Shown here piece by piece: positions 18,215 through 26,199 of a DNA stretch of 61,962 nucleotides. The position numbers and the translations under genes are program-made. The number at the start of each line of letters is the position of its first letter. The first letter of the stretch is position 1. The notes beneath the pieces are model-generated. The model was not told the origin of the DNA. It did not search any database and worked only from the letters and a program-made list of their open reading frames with translations. Source of the DNA: Rhodanobacter denitrificans (lineage in GTDB: Bacteria; Pseudomonadota; Gammaproteobacteria; Xanthomonadales; Rhodanobacteraceae); assembly GCA_017848855.1 (NCBI GenBank), contig JAFIHF010000065.1, positions 1 through 61,962 on the forward strand, written 5' to 3'.

Positions 18215-19509
18215 AACGGATCGCCTGCGTGCTGGCGCTGTGGGCCGGCGTGGCGGCCGCGCAACAGGCCGCGCCGGACACCAGCCTGCCGCCGGAGGAG
18301 CTGGTGCTCAACGCCATCGACGCCACGCCCGAAGTGCGCATCGCCGAGGCCGGCCTCGCGCGCGCGGAGGCGGAGCAGCGCATGCGCCAGGCCGGCCCGC
18401 ACGAGGCCCAACTCACGCTGATTCCGCAGCGCCGCCGCGTGGACGGCGCGGGACGCTACCGCGAGTGGGAGGCGGACCTGTCGCGCGGCGTGCGCTGGCC
18501 CGGCAAGGCCCGGCTGGATCGCGAGATCGGCGCCAGCGGCCGCGAGGCCGCCCGGCTGCTGCTGGAGGACGCGCACCACGCCGCCGCGCGCCGCCTGCTG
18601 ATGCTGTGGTCGGATTGGCAGCGCGCCGGCAGCGCCGTGCTGGTGCGCCGCCAGCAGGAAGCCGTGTGGCAGCGCGAGCTGGACGCGGTGGGCCGGCGCG
18701 TGGCGCTGGGCGACGCGGCGGTGCGCGACCGCATGGCGATCGAGGCCGCGCTGGCGCAGGCGCGGGTGGCCGTGCTGGAGGCGCAGGCGGAGGAGGCGCG
18801 CAGCCGCCTCGCGCTGGCCAGCCTGTTCCCCACGCTGCCGCTGCCCGAGCAGCTGCGTCTGCCGGAGGCGCCGCCCGCGCTGCGCGGCACGGATGCCGAG
18901 TGGGTGGCGACGATCCTCGCGCGCAGCCACGAGATCGGCGCCGCCGCGGCGCTGGCGCGGCAGAAGGACGCGGAGGCGCGGCGCGCCCGTGCCGACCGCC
19001 TGCCCGATCCGGTGCTCGGCCTGCGCGTGCTGGACGAGCAGGGCGGCCGCGAGCGTGCGCTCGGCGTCACCGTGTCGATCCCGCTGGGCACGGCCTACCG
19101 CGGCGCCACGGCCGCGGCCGCCGGCGCCGATGCGCTGGCCGCCGAGGCGAGCCTCGCGGGCGTCCGCCGCGACGTGGCGGAAGGCGCGCGCCAGGTGGTG
19201 GATGCCGCGCGCAGCATGCACGGCGTCTGGCAGCGCCAGCACGAAGCCCGGGCCGCCGCCGAAGCCAGCGCGATGAAGGCCGCGCGCGCGTATGCGCTGG
19301 GCGAAGGCACGCTCACCGAGGTGCTCGCCGCGCGGCGCCTCGCGCAGGACGGCGCGCTGGCGGAACGGCGCGCGCTGGTCGACGCGATCGAGGCGGCGAT
19401 GCGCGTGGAGGTGGATGCGCACGAACGCTGGCATCGCCACGACGACGGCGAGCCGGGCGAGGTGGCGATGGAATCCCGGGTGCGCCTGCCCGTATTGGGC
19501 GGCGAATAG
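18211..19509 (+). CDS. TolC-family outer membrane channel of the RND system
   Basis: A 432-aa outer-membrane efflux protein with a signal peptide (cut near VAAA-QQ) and two long Ala/Glu/Arg-rich coiled-coil halves, as in CusC/CzcC. It completes the adaptor-pump-channel set encoded in the order B-A-DUF3240-C. The start ATG overlaps the DUF3240 stop. No terminator is visible after the stop; the next 684 bp are the mgtA leader. Confidence 0.9.
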   Translation: MKRIACVLALWAGVAAAQQAAPDTSLPPEELVLNAIDATPEVRIAEAGLARAEAEQRMRQAGPHEAQLTLIPQRRRVDGAGRYREWEADLSRGVRWPGKARLDREIGASGREAARLLLEDAHHAAARRLLMLWSDWQRAGSAVLVRRQQEAVWQRELDAVGRRVALGDAAVRDRMAIEAALAQARVAVLEAQAEEARSRLALASLFPTLPLPEQLRLPEAPPALRGTDAEWVATILARSHEIGAAAALARQKDAEARRARADRLPDPVLGLRVLDEQGGRERALGVTVSIPLGTAYRGATAAAAGADALAAEASLAGVRRDVAEGARQVVDAARSMHGVWQRQHEARAAAEASAMKAARAYALGEGTLTEVLAARRLAQDGALAERRALVDAIEAAMRVEVDAHERWHRHDDGEPGEVAMESRVRLPVLGGE

Positions 19510-19554
19510 GGCGACGCGCCATCGCATCCATCGTCGAACACGATCACGCATGCG

Positions 19555-19583
19555 TTGACGCGCCCGCGCTCGCCCGGCAAAAT
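19555..19583 (+). promoter_or_regulatory. Candidate promoter of the mgtA leader transcript
   Basis: TTGACG (19555-19560), a 17-bp spacer and CAAAAT (19578-19583) would start a transcript near 19590. That leaves a leader of about 600 nt before mgtA. The -35 fits well and the -10 fits at four of six positions. Confidence 0.5.
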
Positions 19584-19672
19584 ACGCGAGTCGCGCGCGC
19601 GGCAGCACCTGCGCCGGCATCCTGTCCTGACTAACCAAGGCATATGGACGTTTACCCTAGTCGCAACGTCGA

Positions 19673-19815
19673 CACCCGCTTGCTTCGGGTGCCGGCAATG
19701 CATCACAAGCTGAACGCCTGCGGCAGCCGCCAGCGGTCGGCCGGTCTTTTCCTCGACTAGGAAACGCCGGCCCATCCCCCGACGGCGCCGCGCGCCGTAA
19801 CCGAGGAGATGGGCC
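19673..19815 (+). promoter_or_regulatory. Structured leader with mutually exclusive helices
   Basis: Three perfect helices are visible. H1 pairs 19673-19678 with 19686-19691. H2 pairs GGCCGG (19739-19744) with CCGGCC (19767-19772) and, inside it, TTTCCT with AGGAAA around loop CGACT. H3 is an outer 8-bp stem, GGCCCATC (19769-19776) with GATGGGCC (19808-19815), enclosing ACGGCGC/GCGCCGT (19782-19798). H2 and the outer stem of H3 both need bases 19769-19772, so only one can form. H3 covers the end of the AGGAG ribosome site and the spacer before the ORF at 19817. This is the layout of a translational switch, possibly sensing Mg2+. Confidence 0.6.
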
Positions 19816-19816
19816 C

Positions 19817-20020
19817 ATGAAGCTCCTTCGCGATTTTCTCCGCCTGCGGACTCCCCGCCGCAGCCTGTTCGCCGTTCGCCGCGAGGCGCAGCGGGATTTC
19901 GTCGTGACCGTGCCGGCGCCGCTGGCGGCCCCGGCCGTCGAGCCGTCGCGCCAATTCGAGTTGCGTACCGTCGCACCGTTGTCGTCGCCGCGTCATCTGC
20001 AACTGGCATCCAGTCACTGA
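19817..20020 (+). CDS. Leader ORF 1 upstream of mgtA
   Basis: A 67-aa ORF with a good ribosome site (AGGAG, 19804-19808). The N-terminus is basic (RDFLRLRTPRRSLFAVRR) and the middle is Pro/Ala-rich (VPAPLAAPAVEPS). It resembles no family I know. It lies in the leader of mgtA, downstream of a helix that can hide its ribosome site, and its stop overlaps the start of a second small ORF. In enterobacteria, proline-rich leader peptides in mgtA/mgtCBR leaders control transcription into the coding region; a similar role is inferred here. It could also be a stand-alone small protein. Confidence 0.5.
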   Translation: MKLLRDFLRLRTPRRSLFAVRREAQRDFVVTVPAPLAAPAVEPSRQFELRTVAPLSSPRHLQLASSH

Positions 20021-20136
20021 TGAACGCATGCGTGCCCCGCAAGTGCTGGCCTCCACCAGTGCGACGGCGGCGCAGCTTGTGCCCGGCGGTCCGCACGACC
20101 GCCGTCTGCATCACAGCGGACGTTCCGTCCAGCTAG
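20020..20136 (+). CDS. Leader ORF 2 upstream of mgtA, with Pro-Pro-Pro
   Basis: A 38-aa ORF whose ATG overlaps the stop codon of leader ORF 1, so it would be translated by coupling. It contains WPPPVRRRRS: three prolines (slow for ribosomes without EF-P) followed by four arginines. Two perfect hairpins form within its second half (20084-20104 and 20118-20130) and another begins at its stop codon (20136-20151). Ribosome position on this ORF would decide which of them can form. The reading frame is short, so its reality rests on context only. Confidence 0.35.
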   Translation: MNACVPRKCWPPPVRRRRSLCPAVRTTAVCITADVPSS

Positions 20137-20151
20137 CCGGCCCGCGCCGGC
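20084..20151 (+). promoter_or_regulatory. Row of three perfect hairpins before mgtA
   Basis: CGGCGGTC/GACCGCCG (20084-20104, loop CGCAC), GGACG/CGTCC (20118-20130, loop TTC) and GCCGGC/GCCGGC (20136-20151, loop CCGC). None is followed by a T run, so they are not ordinary intrinsic terminators. They may control Rho access or translation of mgtA, which starts at 20194. Confidence 0.5.
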
Positions 20152-20193
20152 ACGCTGCCGCGGCGCGGATCCGATAAGGAACGGTAGCGATCC

Positions 20194-22833
20194 ATGAGCA
20201 AGTCCTATTCCCGCCCCACCGTCAAGGCGGCGGCGCCCGCGCCCACGCACGTCGTCGCGGCGCAGGAAGCGTTTCGCGACAACGAGTCGCTGCTGGCCGC
20301 GCTCGGCACGTCCGTGCACGGCCTGGACGCGGAGCGCATCACCGAGCGCCTGCATCGCGACGGCGTCAACGAGGTCTCGCACGAGAAGCCGCCGCACTGG
20401 TCGCTGCAGCTGCTGCACGCGTTCAAGAACCCGTTCATCGTGGTGCTGCTGGTGCTGGCCGGCGTGCAGATCTTCACCGACGGCAGCGACCTCACCGGGC
20501 CGATCATCATCGCGGTGATGGTGGGCATCAGCGTGCTCCTGAGCTTCACCCAGGAATACCGCTCCTCGCGCGCCGCCGAGAAACTGAAGGCGATGGTGCG
20601 CAACACCGCCACGGTGACGCGGCAGGCCTCCGACGGCCACAGCGAGCAGATCGAGGTGCCGGTGGGCGAGCTGGTGGTGGGCGACATCGTGCATCTGGGC
20701 GCGGGCGACATGGTGCCCGCCGACCTGCGCCTGCTCAGCGCGAAGGATCTGTTCATCAGCCAGGCGATCCTCACCGGCGAATCGCTGCCGGTGGAGAAGG
20801 CCGCGCCCGCGCAGGCACACGGCGAGGGCGCGGGCGGCAACCCGCTGGACCTGCCCACGGTCTGCTACATGGGCACCAACGTGATCTCCGGCACCGCCAG
20901 CGCGGTGGTGGTGGCCACCGGCGCGCGCAGCTACCTCGGCTCGCTGGCGCACAGCATGACCGGCCAGCGCGTGCAGACCAGCTTCGATCGCGGCGTGAAC
21001 TCGGTGAGCTGGCTCTTGATCCGCTTCATGGCGGTGATGGTGCCGATCGTCTTCCTCATCAACGGGCTGGACAAGCACAACTGGACCGAGGCGTTCCTGT
21101 TCGCGCTGTCGGTGGCGGTGGGCCTCACGCCGGAGATGCTGCCGCTGATCGTCACCGCGAACCTCGCCAAGGGCGCGATCGCGATGTCCAAGCGCAAGGT
21201 GGTGGTGAAGCGCCTGAACGCGATCCAGAACTTCGGCGCGATGGACGTGCTGTGCACCGACAAGACCGGCACGCTGACGCTGGACAAGATCGTGCTGGAG
21301 CGCCACCTCGACCTCGACGGCGAGGAGAGCGACGAGGCGCTGGAATACGGCTACCTCAACAGCCGCTTCCAGACCGGCCTGAAGAACCTGATGGACAAGG
21401 CGGTGCTGGAGCACCGCGACCTGGAGCCGATGGCCGCGCGCTACCGCGTGGTGGACGAGATCCCGTTCGACTTCCAGCGCCGGCGCATGTCGGTGGTGGT
21501 GGCGAACGGCGGCAGCGAGCACCTCTTGATCTGCAAGGGCGCGGTGGAGGAGATGCTCTCGATCTGCGCGCACGCGCAGGTGGGCGGCGTGGTCGAGCCG
21601 ATGACCGACGAGCGCCGCCGCGAGATCAAGGCGATGACGCACCGCTTGAACGAGGACGGACTGCGCGTGCTGGTGGTGGCGGTGCGCCGCGCGCCGGCCG
21701 CCGAGCGCGCGTGGAGCGTGGCCGACGAGAACGGGCTCACCGCGGTGGGCTGCCTCGCCTTCCTCGATCCGCCGAAGGACTCCGCCGCCACCGCGATCGC
21801 CGCGCTGCACGCGCACGGCGTCGAGGTGAAGGTGATCACCGGCGACAACGAGGCGGTGACGCGCAAGATCTGCCGCGAGGTGGGACTGGACGTCACCCAC
21901 TCCGTGCAGGGCCGCGACATCGAGCCGTTGGACGAGGGCGCGCTGGACGCATTGGTCAAGCGCACCACGGTGTTCGCGAAGATGTCGCCCCTGCAGAAGG
22001 CGCGCGTGGTGAAGTCGCTGCAGCGCCAGGGCCACACCGTGGGCTTCCTCGGCGACGGCATCAACGACGCGCCCGCGCTGCACGACGCCGACGTGGGCAT
22101 CTCGGTGGACACCGCCACCGACATCGCCAAGGAGTCGGCCGACATCATCCTGCTGGAGAAGAACCTGATGGTGCTGGAGGAGGGCGTGCTGGAAGGCCGC
22201 GTCACCTTCGGCAACATCATCAAGTACATCAAGATGACCGCCAGCTCGAACTTCGGCAACATGTTCAGCGTGCTGGTGGCGAGCGCGTTCCTGCCGTTCC
22301 TGCCGATGCTGCCGCTGCAGATCCTGGTGCTGAACCTGCTGTACGACATCTCGCAGCTGTCGATCCCGTTCGACCGCATGGACGACGACTACCTGCGCCG
22401 CCCGCGCAAATGGGACGCCAGCGACATCGGCCGCTTCATGGTGTGGATCGGCCCGGTCAGCTCGATCTTCGACATGACCACGTTCTGGCTGATGTGGCAC
22501 GTGTTCGGCGCGAACTCGGCAGAACACCAGGCGCTGTTCCAGTCCGGCTGGTTCATCGAAAGCCTGCTCACGCAGACCCTGATCGTGCACATGATCCGCA
22601 CCCGGCGCATCCCGTTCCTGCAGAGCGCGGCGGCCGCGCCGGTGCTGGGGCTCACCACCGCGATCATCGTGATCGGCATGCTGATCCCCTTCACCGACCT
22701 GGGCGCGAAGATCGGCATGCTGCCGTTGCCGGGTGTCTATTTCGCGTGGGTGGCGGCCACCGTGCTCACCTATTGCGCGCTGACGCAGCTGGTGAAGGTG
22801 ATCTATATCCGGCGTTACGGGCGCTGGCTGTAG
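20194..22833 (+). CDS. mgtA: P-type Mg2+-importing ATPase
   Basis: MgtA/MgtB P3B-type ATPase, 879 aa, bringing Mg2+ into the cytoplasm when it is scarce. The phosphorylated Asp is D356 in CTDKTGTLT; the actuator motif ILTGESLPVEK and the hinge GDGINDAPALHDADVGISVD are present. The N-terminal region and ten helices match MgtA. AAGGA lies 13 nt before the start, slightly far, which fits control by the leader. No PhoPQ genes are in the window. The gene is followed by repeats, not by mgtC. Confidence 0.95.
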   Translation: MSKSYSRPTVKAAAPAPTHVVAAQEAFRDNESLLAALGTSVHGLDAERITERLHRDGVNEVSHEKPPHWSLQLLHAFKNPFIVVLLVLAGVQIFTDGSDLTGPIIIAVMVGISVLLSFTQEYRSSRAAEKLKAMVRNTATVTRQASDGHSEQIEVPVGELVVGDIVHLGAGDMVPADLRLLSAKDLFISQAILTGESLPVEKAAPAQAHGEGAGGNPLDLPTVCYMGTNVISGTASAVVVATGARSYLGSLAHSMTGQRVQTSFDRGVNSVSWLLIRFMAVMVPIVFLINGLDKHNWTEAFLFALSVAVGLTPEMLPLIVTANLAKGAIAMSKRKVVVKRLNAIQNFGAMDVLCTDKTGTLTLDKIVLERHLDLDGEESDEALEYGYLNSRFQTGLKNLMDKAVLEHRDLEPMAARYRVVDEIPFDFQRRRMSVVVANGGSEHLLICKGAVEEMLSICAHAQVGGVVEPMTDERRREIKAMTHRLNEDGLRVLVVAVRRAPAAERAWSVADENGLTAVGCLAFLDPPKDSAATAIAALHAHGVEVKVITGDNEAVTRKICREVGLDVTHSVQGRDIEPLDEGALDALVKRTTVFAKMSPLQKARVVKSLQRQGHTVGFLGDGINDAPALHDADVGISVDTATDIAKESADIILLEKNLMVLEEGVLEGRVTFGNIIKYIKMTASSNFGNMFSVLVASAFLPFLPMLPLQILVLNLLYDISQLSIPFDRMDDDYLRRPRKWDASDIGRFMVWIGPVSSIFDMTTFWLMWHVFGANSAEHQALFQSGWFIESLLTQTLIVHMIRTRRIPFLQSAAAAPVLGLTTAIIVIGMLIPFTDLGAKIGMLPLPGVYFAWVAATVLTYCALTQLVKVIYIRRYGRWL

Positions 22834-22837
22834 CTTC

Positions 22838-23321
22838 AGCCCCCTCTCCTCCAACGGATTCATCGTTGGGGGAGAGGGTTGGGGTGAGGGGGCTTTGCTT
22901 CTGCTTCTGTGCTCTCGCAAGTTTCAGAGCGGTTTCGTGCGCCTGCCGGCGCCCGAGTTACTTCTCCTTTGCTTGTCCACGCACGCGCAGGAGCGCGTGC
23001 GAACGGCGAAGCCGGCCCGAAGGGCGGAGGGCAGGATGCCCGGAGTCAAGGAGAAGTAACCAAGAGGAAACGACACCCCGCGGCGGCGCTTTCCGTCCAT
23101 CCATGGACGGAAAGTCCGTGAGCCGTGGCCGGGCTTTTCGGCCGGGCATCCTGCCCGGTCGAAAAGGCGAGTCCATCCGTGGACTCGCCGGCTGCGCGGC
23201 CTGATCGTCCACGTCTCACCGCCGCCGAGGGGCCCCGGGAAAAGCAGCGCGCTCCAAGCGCGCAGAAGCAACAGCACCCCACCCCAACCCTCCCCTGCAC
23301 GCAGGGGAGGGAGATACAGCG
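22838..23321 (+). repeat. Composite hairpin repeat, copy 2 (modules A-E)
   Basis: The most complete copy in the window. Module A is the CTCTCCCCC palindrome (22838-22893). Module B has closing stem GTTACTTCTCCTT (22957-22969) with AAGGAGAAGTAAC (23048-23060), enclosing several hairpins. Module C has a hairpin near 23090, then TTTTCG-CCGGGCA (23135-23148) with TGCCCGG-CGAAAA (23152-23165), and GGCGAGTCCA (23166-23175) with TGGACTCGCC (23180-23189). Module D ends with GCGCGCT/AGCGCGC, and module E with a CCCTCCCCTGC palindrome. ORFs across it are not credible proteins. With copy 3 it occupies most of the 972-bp gap between mgtA and the Na/Pi gene. Confidence 0.85.
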
Positions 23322-23459
23322 CGAGGGGAGGCGAAGCGCTGCGAGGCTTTGTTCCTCAGTTTCCAGATACGTCGCGGGGTGGCCGCTGTAGGGCGACGTG
23401 TCGACGAGCATTGGTCCAATCCCCTCGACACGGCGGGCTTGTAGGGTCGGCGGATTGAA

Positions 23460-23705
23460 CAGGCCATTTCTCTTGGTTACTTCTCTTGACTCCGGGCATC
23501 CTGCCCTACGCCCTTCGGGCCGGCTTCGCCGTTCGCCACCGCTCCTGCGGTGGCGTGGGCCAGCAAAGAGAAGTGACTCGGGCGCCGGCAGGCGACCGAA
23601 ACCGCTCTGTCGCTTGCCGCAGACGAGCCAAGGTGCGGAACCGAAAGGCAGTCGCGAGCACCCGCCCCTCACCCCAACCCTCTCCCCCAAGGTGAGAGGG
23701 GGCAA
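23460..23705 (-). repeat. Composite hairpin repeat, copy 3 (modules A-B, inverted)
   Basis: It reads on the minus strand, so it faces copy 2. The closing stem is GTTACTTCTCTT (23476-23487) with AAGAGAAGTGAC (23566-23577), including one G-U type pair. The inner hairpin CGCCACCGC/GCGGTGGCG keeps the loop tcct of copy 1 but has different arms. It stops after module B; modules C-E are missing. The stretch 23322-23459 between copies 2 and 3 shows no gene or repeat that I recognise. Confidence 0.8.
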
Positions 23706-23805
23706 CACTTGGCGCGACAGGCGACCAGAACCGCCCTGTCGCTCGCGGCAGGCGTACAACCCCACCTTCAACCATGCGCAAGCAGCAAAGAACCCGGAGC
23801 CCATC

Positions 23806-25464
23806 ATGAAAGGAACCCTGACCCTGCTCGACATCGCAGGCTACGTGGCCCTGCTGCTGTGGGGCACGCACATGGTCACCAGCGGCGTGCTGCGCGGCTA
23901 CGGCAGCGCGTTGCGCCGCTGGCTGGGACGCTACCTCGGCCATCGCGGCGCCGCGTTCTGCTTCGGTCTGGGCATGACCGCGCTGCTGCAGAGCAGTACC
24001 GCCACCGGCATGATGGCCACCTCGTTCGCCGCGAACGGCTTCCTCGGCCTGGTGCCGGGGCTGGTGGTGATGCTGGGCGCGAACGTGGGCAGCACCCTGG
24101 TGGTGCAGCTGCTGTCGTTCGACATCGCGCTGGTGGCGCCAGTGCTGGTGCTGCTCGGTTTCGTGGTGTACCGGCGCAGCGACGACGCGCGCTACGAGAA
24201 TCTGGGCCGCTGCGCGATCGGCCTGGGCCTGATGCTGCTGGCGTTGCACATGCTGGTGCTGTCGATGGCGTCGGTGGAGGACACCGCCTTGCTGCGCACC
24301 GCGCTGCACAGCCTCGCCGGCGAGCCGGTGCTGGCCCTGCTGGTGGCGGCGCTGCTCACCTGGGCCTGCCATTCCAGCGTGGCGGTGGTGCTGCTGATCG
24401 CTTCGCTGGCCACCGCGCGCGTGGTCGACGCGCAGGGCGCGTTGGCGCTGGTGCTGGGCGCGAACCTGGGCGGCACCCTGCCGGCGCTGTTCGACGCCGG
24501 CACGCCGGTGGCGCGCCGCCTGCCGCTGGGCAACCTGCTGATGCGCGCGTTCGGCTGCGTGGTCTGCTTGCCGCTGCTGCATCCGCTGAGCGGGTGGCTC
24601 GCGCAGCTGGGCGAGTCGCCGGCGCGCATCGCGGTGAACTTCCATACCGCGTTCAACCTCGCGCTGGCGCTGCTGTTCATCCTGCCGGTGCAGCGGCTGG
24701 CGCAGCTGTTGGTGCGCCTGCTGCCCGAGCCGCCGCAGCCGGCCGACGCCGGCGTGCCGCAGTACCTCGACGAGGGCGCGCTGGATGCCGCCAACGTGGC
24801 GCTGGCGAACGCCGCGCGCGAGGCCATGCGCATGGCCGACATGGTGGAGAACATGCTGAAGGGCCTGGTCGAGGTGTTCGGCAGGGACGATCGCGCGCGC
24901 GCCGCCGCGATCAGCGGCAAGGACGCGATCCTCGACCGGCTCGGCGTGGCGATCCGCGAATACCTCGCCGAGCTGGGCAACGAGTCGCTGAACGCCGAGG
25001 ACGGCGAGCGCAGCCAGGAGATCCTCGGCTTCGTGATCAACGTGGAGCACATCGGCGACATCACCGCGAACAACCTGATGGAGTTCGCGGCGAAGAAGGC
25101 CGCGCGCGGCCAGGACTTCAGCGCCGACGACATCCAGGACCTCGCGCGCATGCACGCGCAGGTGATGGAGAGCCTGCGGCTGGGCTGGGCGGTGTTCCTG
25201 CGCAGCGACGTGCGCGCCGCGCAGCAACTGGTGGCACGCAAGGAGCTGCTGTGGCGGCTGGAGAACGAGATCTCCGAACGGCACATCCGTGCGCTGCGCG
25301 AGCGCCGCGACGACGGCGGCGCGGGCGACGTCTACCTGCGCATCCTGCGCGACCTCAAGCGCATCCACTCGCACCTGGCCGCGCTGGCTTATCCGGTGCT
25401 GGAGCGTGCCGGCCTGCTGCAGGACCGCCTGCGCGCAAGCGCCGCGAACGAGGCGGCGCGTTGA
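23806..25464 (+). CDS. Na+/phosphate cotransporter family protein with PhoU domain
   Basis: A 552-aa NptA/YjbB-type protein that moves phosphate across the inner membrane. The two Na/Pi repeats are visible: QSSTATGMM with GANVGSTLV in the first, CHSSVAV with GANLGGTLPALFD in the second. A PhoU-like helical domain (about residue 325 to the end) follows, with NVEHIGDITANNL. E. coli YjbB is of similar size (543 aa) and works as an exporter. The start ATG follows AGCCCATC without a strong ribosome site. It is convergent with dedA. Confidence 0.88.
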   Translation: MKGTLTLLDIAGYVALLLWGTHMVTSGVLRGYGSALRRWLGRYLGHRGAAFCFGLGMTALLQSSTATGMMATSFAANGFLGLVPGLVVMLGANVGSTLVVQLLSFDIALVAPVLVLLGFVVYRRSDDARYENLGRCAIGLGLMLLALHMLVLSMASVEDTALLRTALHSLAGEPVLALLVAALLTWACHSSVAVVLLIASLATARVVDAQGALALVLGANLGGTLPALFDAGTPVARRLPLGNLLMRAFGCVVCLPLLHPLSGWLAQLGESPARIAVNFHTAFNLALALLFILPVQRLAQLLVRLLPEPPQPADAGVPQYLDEGALDAANVALANAAREAMRMADMVENMLKGLVEVFGRDDRARAAAISGKDAILDRLGVAIREYLAELGNESLNAEDGERSQEILGFVINVEHIGDITANNLMEFAAKKAARGQDFSADDIQDLARMHAQVMESLRLGWAVFLRSDVRAAQQLVARKELLWRLENEISERHIRALRERRDDGGAGDVYLRILRDLKRIHSHLAALAYPVLERAGLLQDRLRASAANEAAR

Positions 25465-25516
25465 TGCGCCCGGCCGTGCTTCCTCCCCGGCTTGCGAAGT
25501 GGCAGGAGCGCGCCGC

Positions 25517-26137
25517 TCAGTCGTCCCGCTCGATGCGCTGGCGGCGGTAGCGCCACCACAGCCACACCAGGCCCAGCAGCGCCAGGCCCAGCAGCAGCCA
25601 CATGCTGTTCTGGCCGCGGCGCACCCAGGTCATCAGCCACACGTGGTTGTCGGCGCCGAAGTAGCCCAGGTACACCCACACCGGCACGCTGATCAGCGCG
25701 GCGAGGCCGTCGATCAGCACGAAGCGCAGCAGCGACACCCGCCGCGTGGCGCCGGCGGAGAGGTAGATGGTGGTGCGCATGCCGGGCAGGAAGCGGGCCA
25801 CGAACAGCACGCGGTTGCCGTAGCGCGCGAACTTGTGCTGCACCACCTCGAAGCGCTCCGGCGGGAGCATGCGGGCGATCCAGCGCCACTGCAGCATGCG
25901 CGCGCCGTAATGGTGGCCGAGCATGAACACGGTGGCGTCGCCCAGCAGCACGCCGGCCATGCACAGCGCGAACATCGCGTGCACGTTGGCGTAGCCCAGC
26001 CCGGCGATCACGCCGCCGGCGACCAGGGTCACGTCCTCCGGCAAGGGCAGGCCGAGGCCGCAGATCGTCAGCGCGATCCACACCGCGGCGTAGCCGTTCT
26101 CGGCGAAGATCGTGATCAGTCGTTCAAGCAGATCCAT
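25517..26137 (-). CDS. DedA family membrane protein
   Basis: A 206-aa DedA/SNARE-associated (VTT domain) membrane protein. Family members act in lipid carrier recycling and membrane potential maintenance. Landmarks are LPEDVTLVAGGVI with its acidic residues, and VARFLPGMRTTIYLSAG with the essential Arg residues. The C-terminus is basic (RYRRQRIERDD). It starts 62 bp after the end of dnaG on the same strand, in the place where many gammaproteobacteria have rpoD. Confidence 0.88.
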   Translation of the reverse strand: MDLLERLITIFAENGYAAVWIALTICGLGLPLPEDVTLVAGGVIAGLGYANVHAMFALCMAGVLLGDATVFMLGHHYGARMLQWRWIARMLPPERFEVVQHKFARYGNRVLFVARFLPGMRTTIYLSAGATRRVSLLRFVLIDGLAALISVPVWVYLGYFGADNHVWLMTWVRRGQNSMWLLLGLALLGLVWLWWRYRRQRIERDD

Positions 26138-26199
26138 CGGCGTCCCTGCAGCGCGTGTGCACGGATGATCCCACATCGGGCACGGCGAACGGCATCGAT

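Noticed and set aside
19809-19820. A three-codon frame (M-G-P) before leader ORF 1
   Set aside because: It would start three bases from the ribosome site, too close, and is better explained as spacer.
20136-20151. Intrinsic terminator in the mgtA leader
   Set aside because: The GCCGGC hairpin has no following T run, so I list it as leader structure only.
22834-23805. Possible CRISPR array or small coding genes in the repeat-rich gap
   Set aside because: The repeats are long palindromic modules of unequal size and orientation, not evenly spaced direct repeats, and the frames across them change with the repeat sequence.
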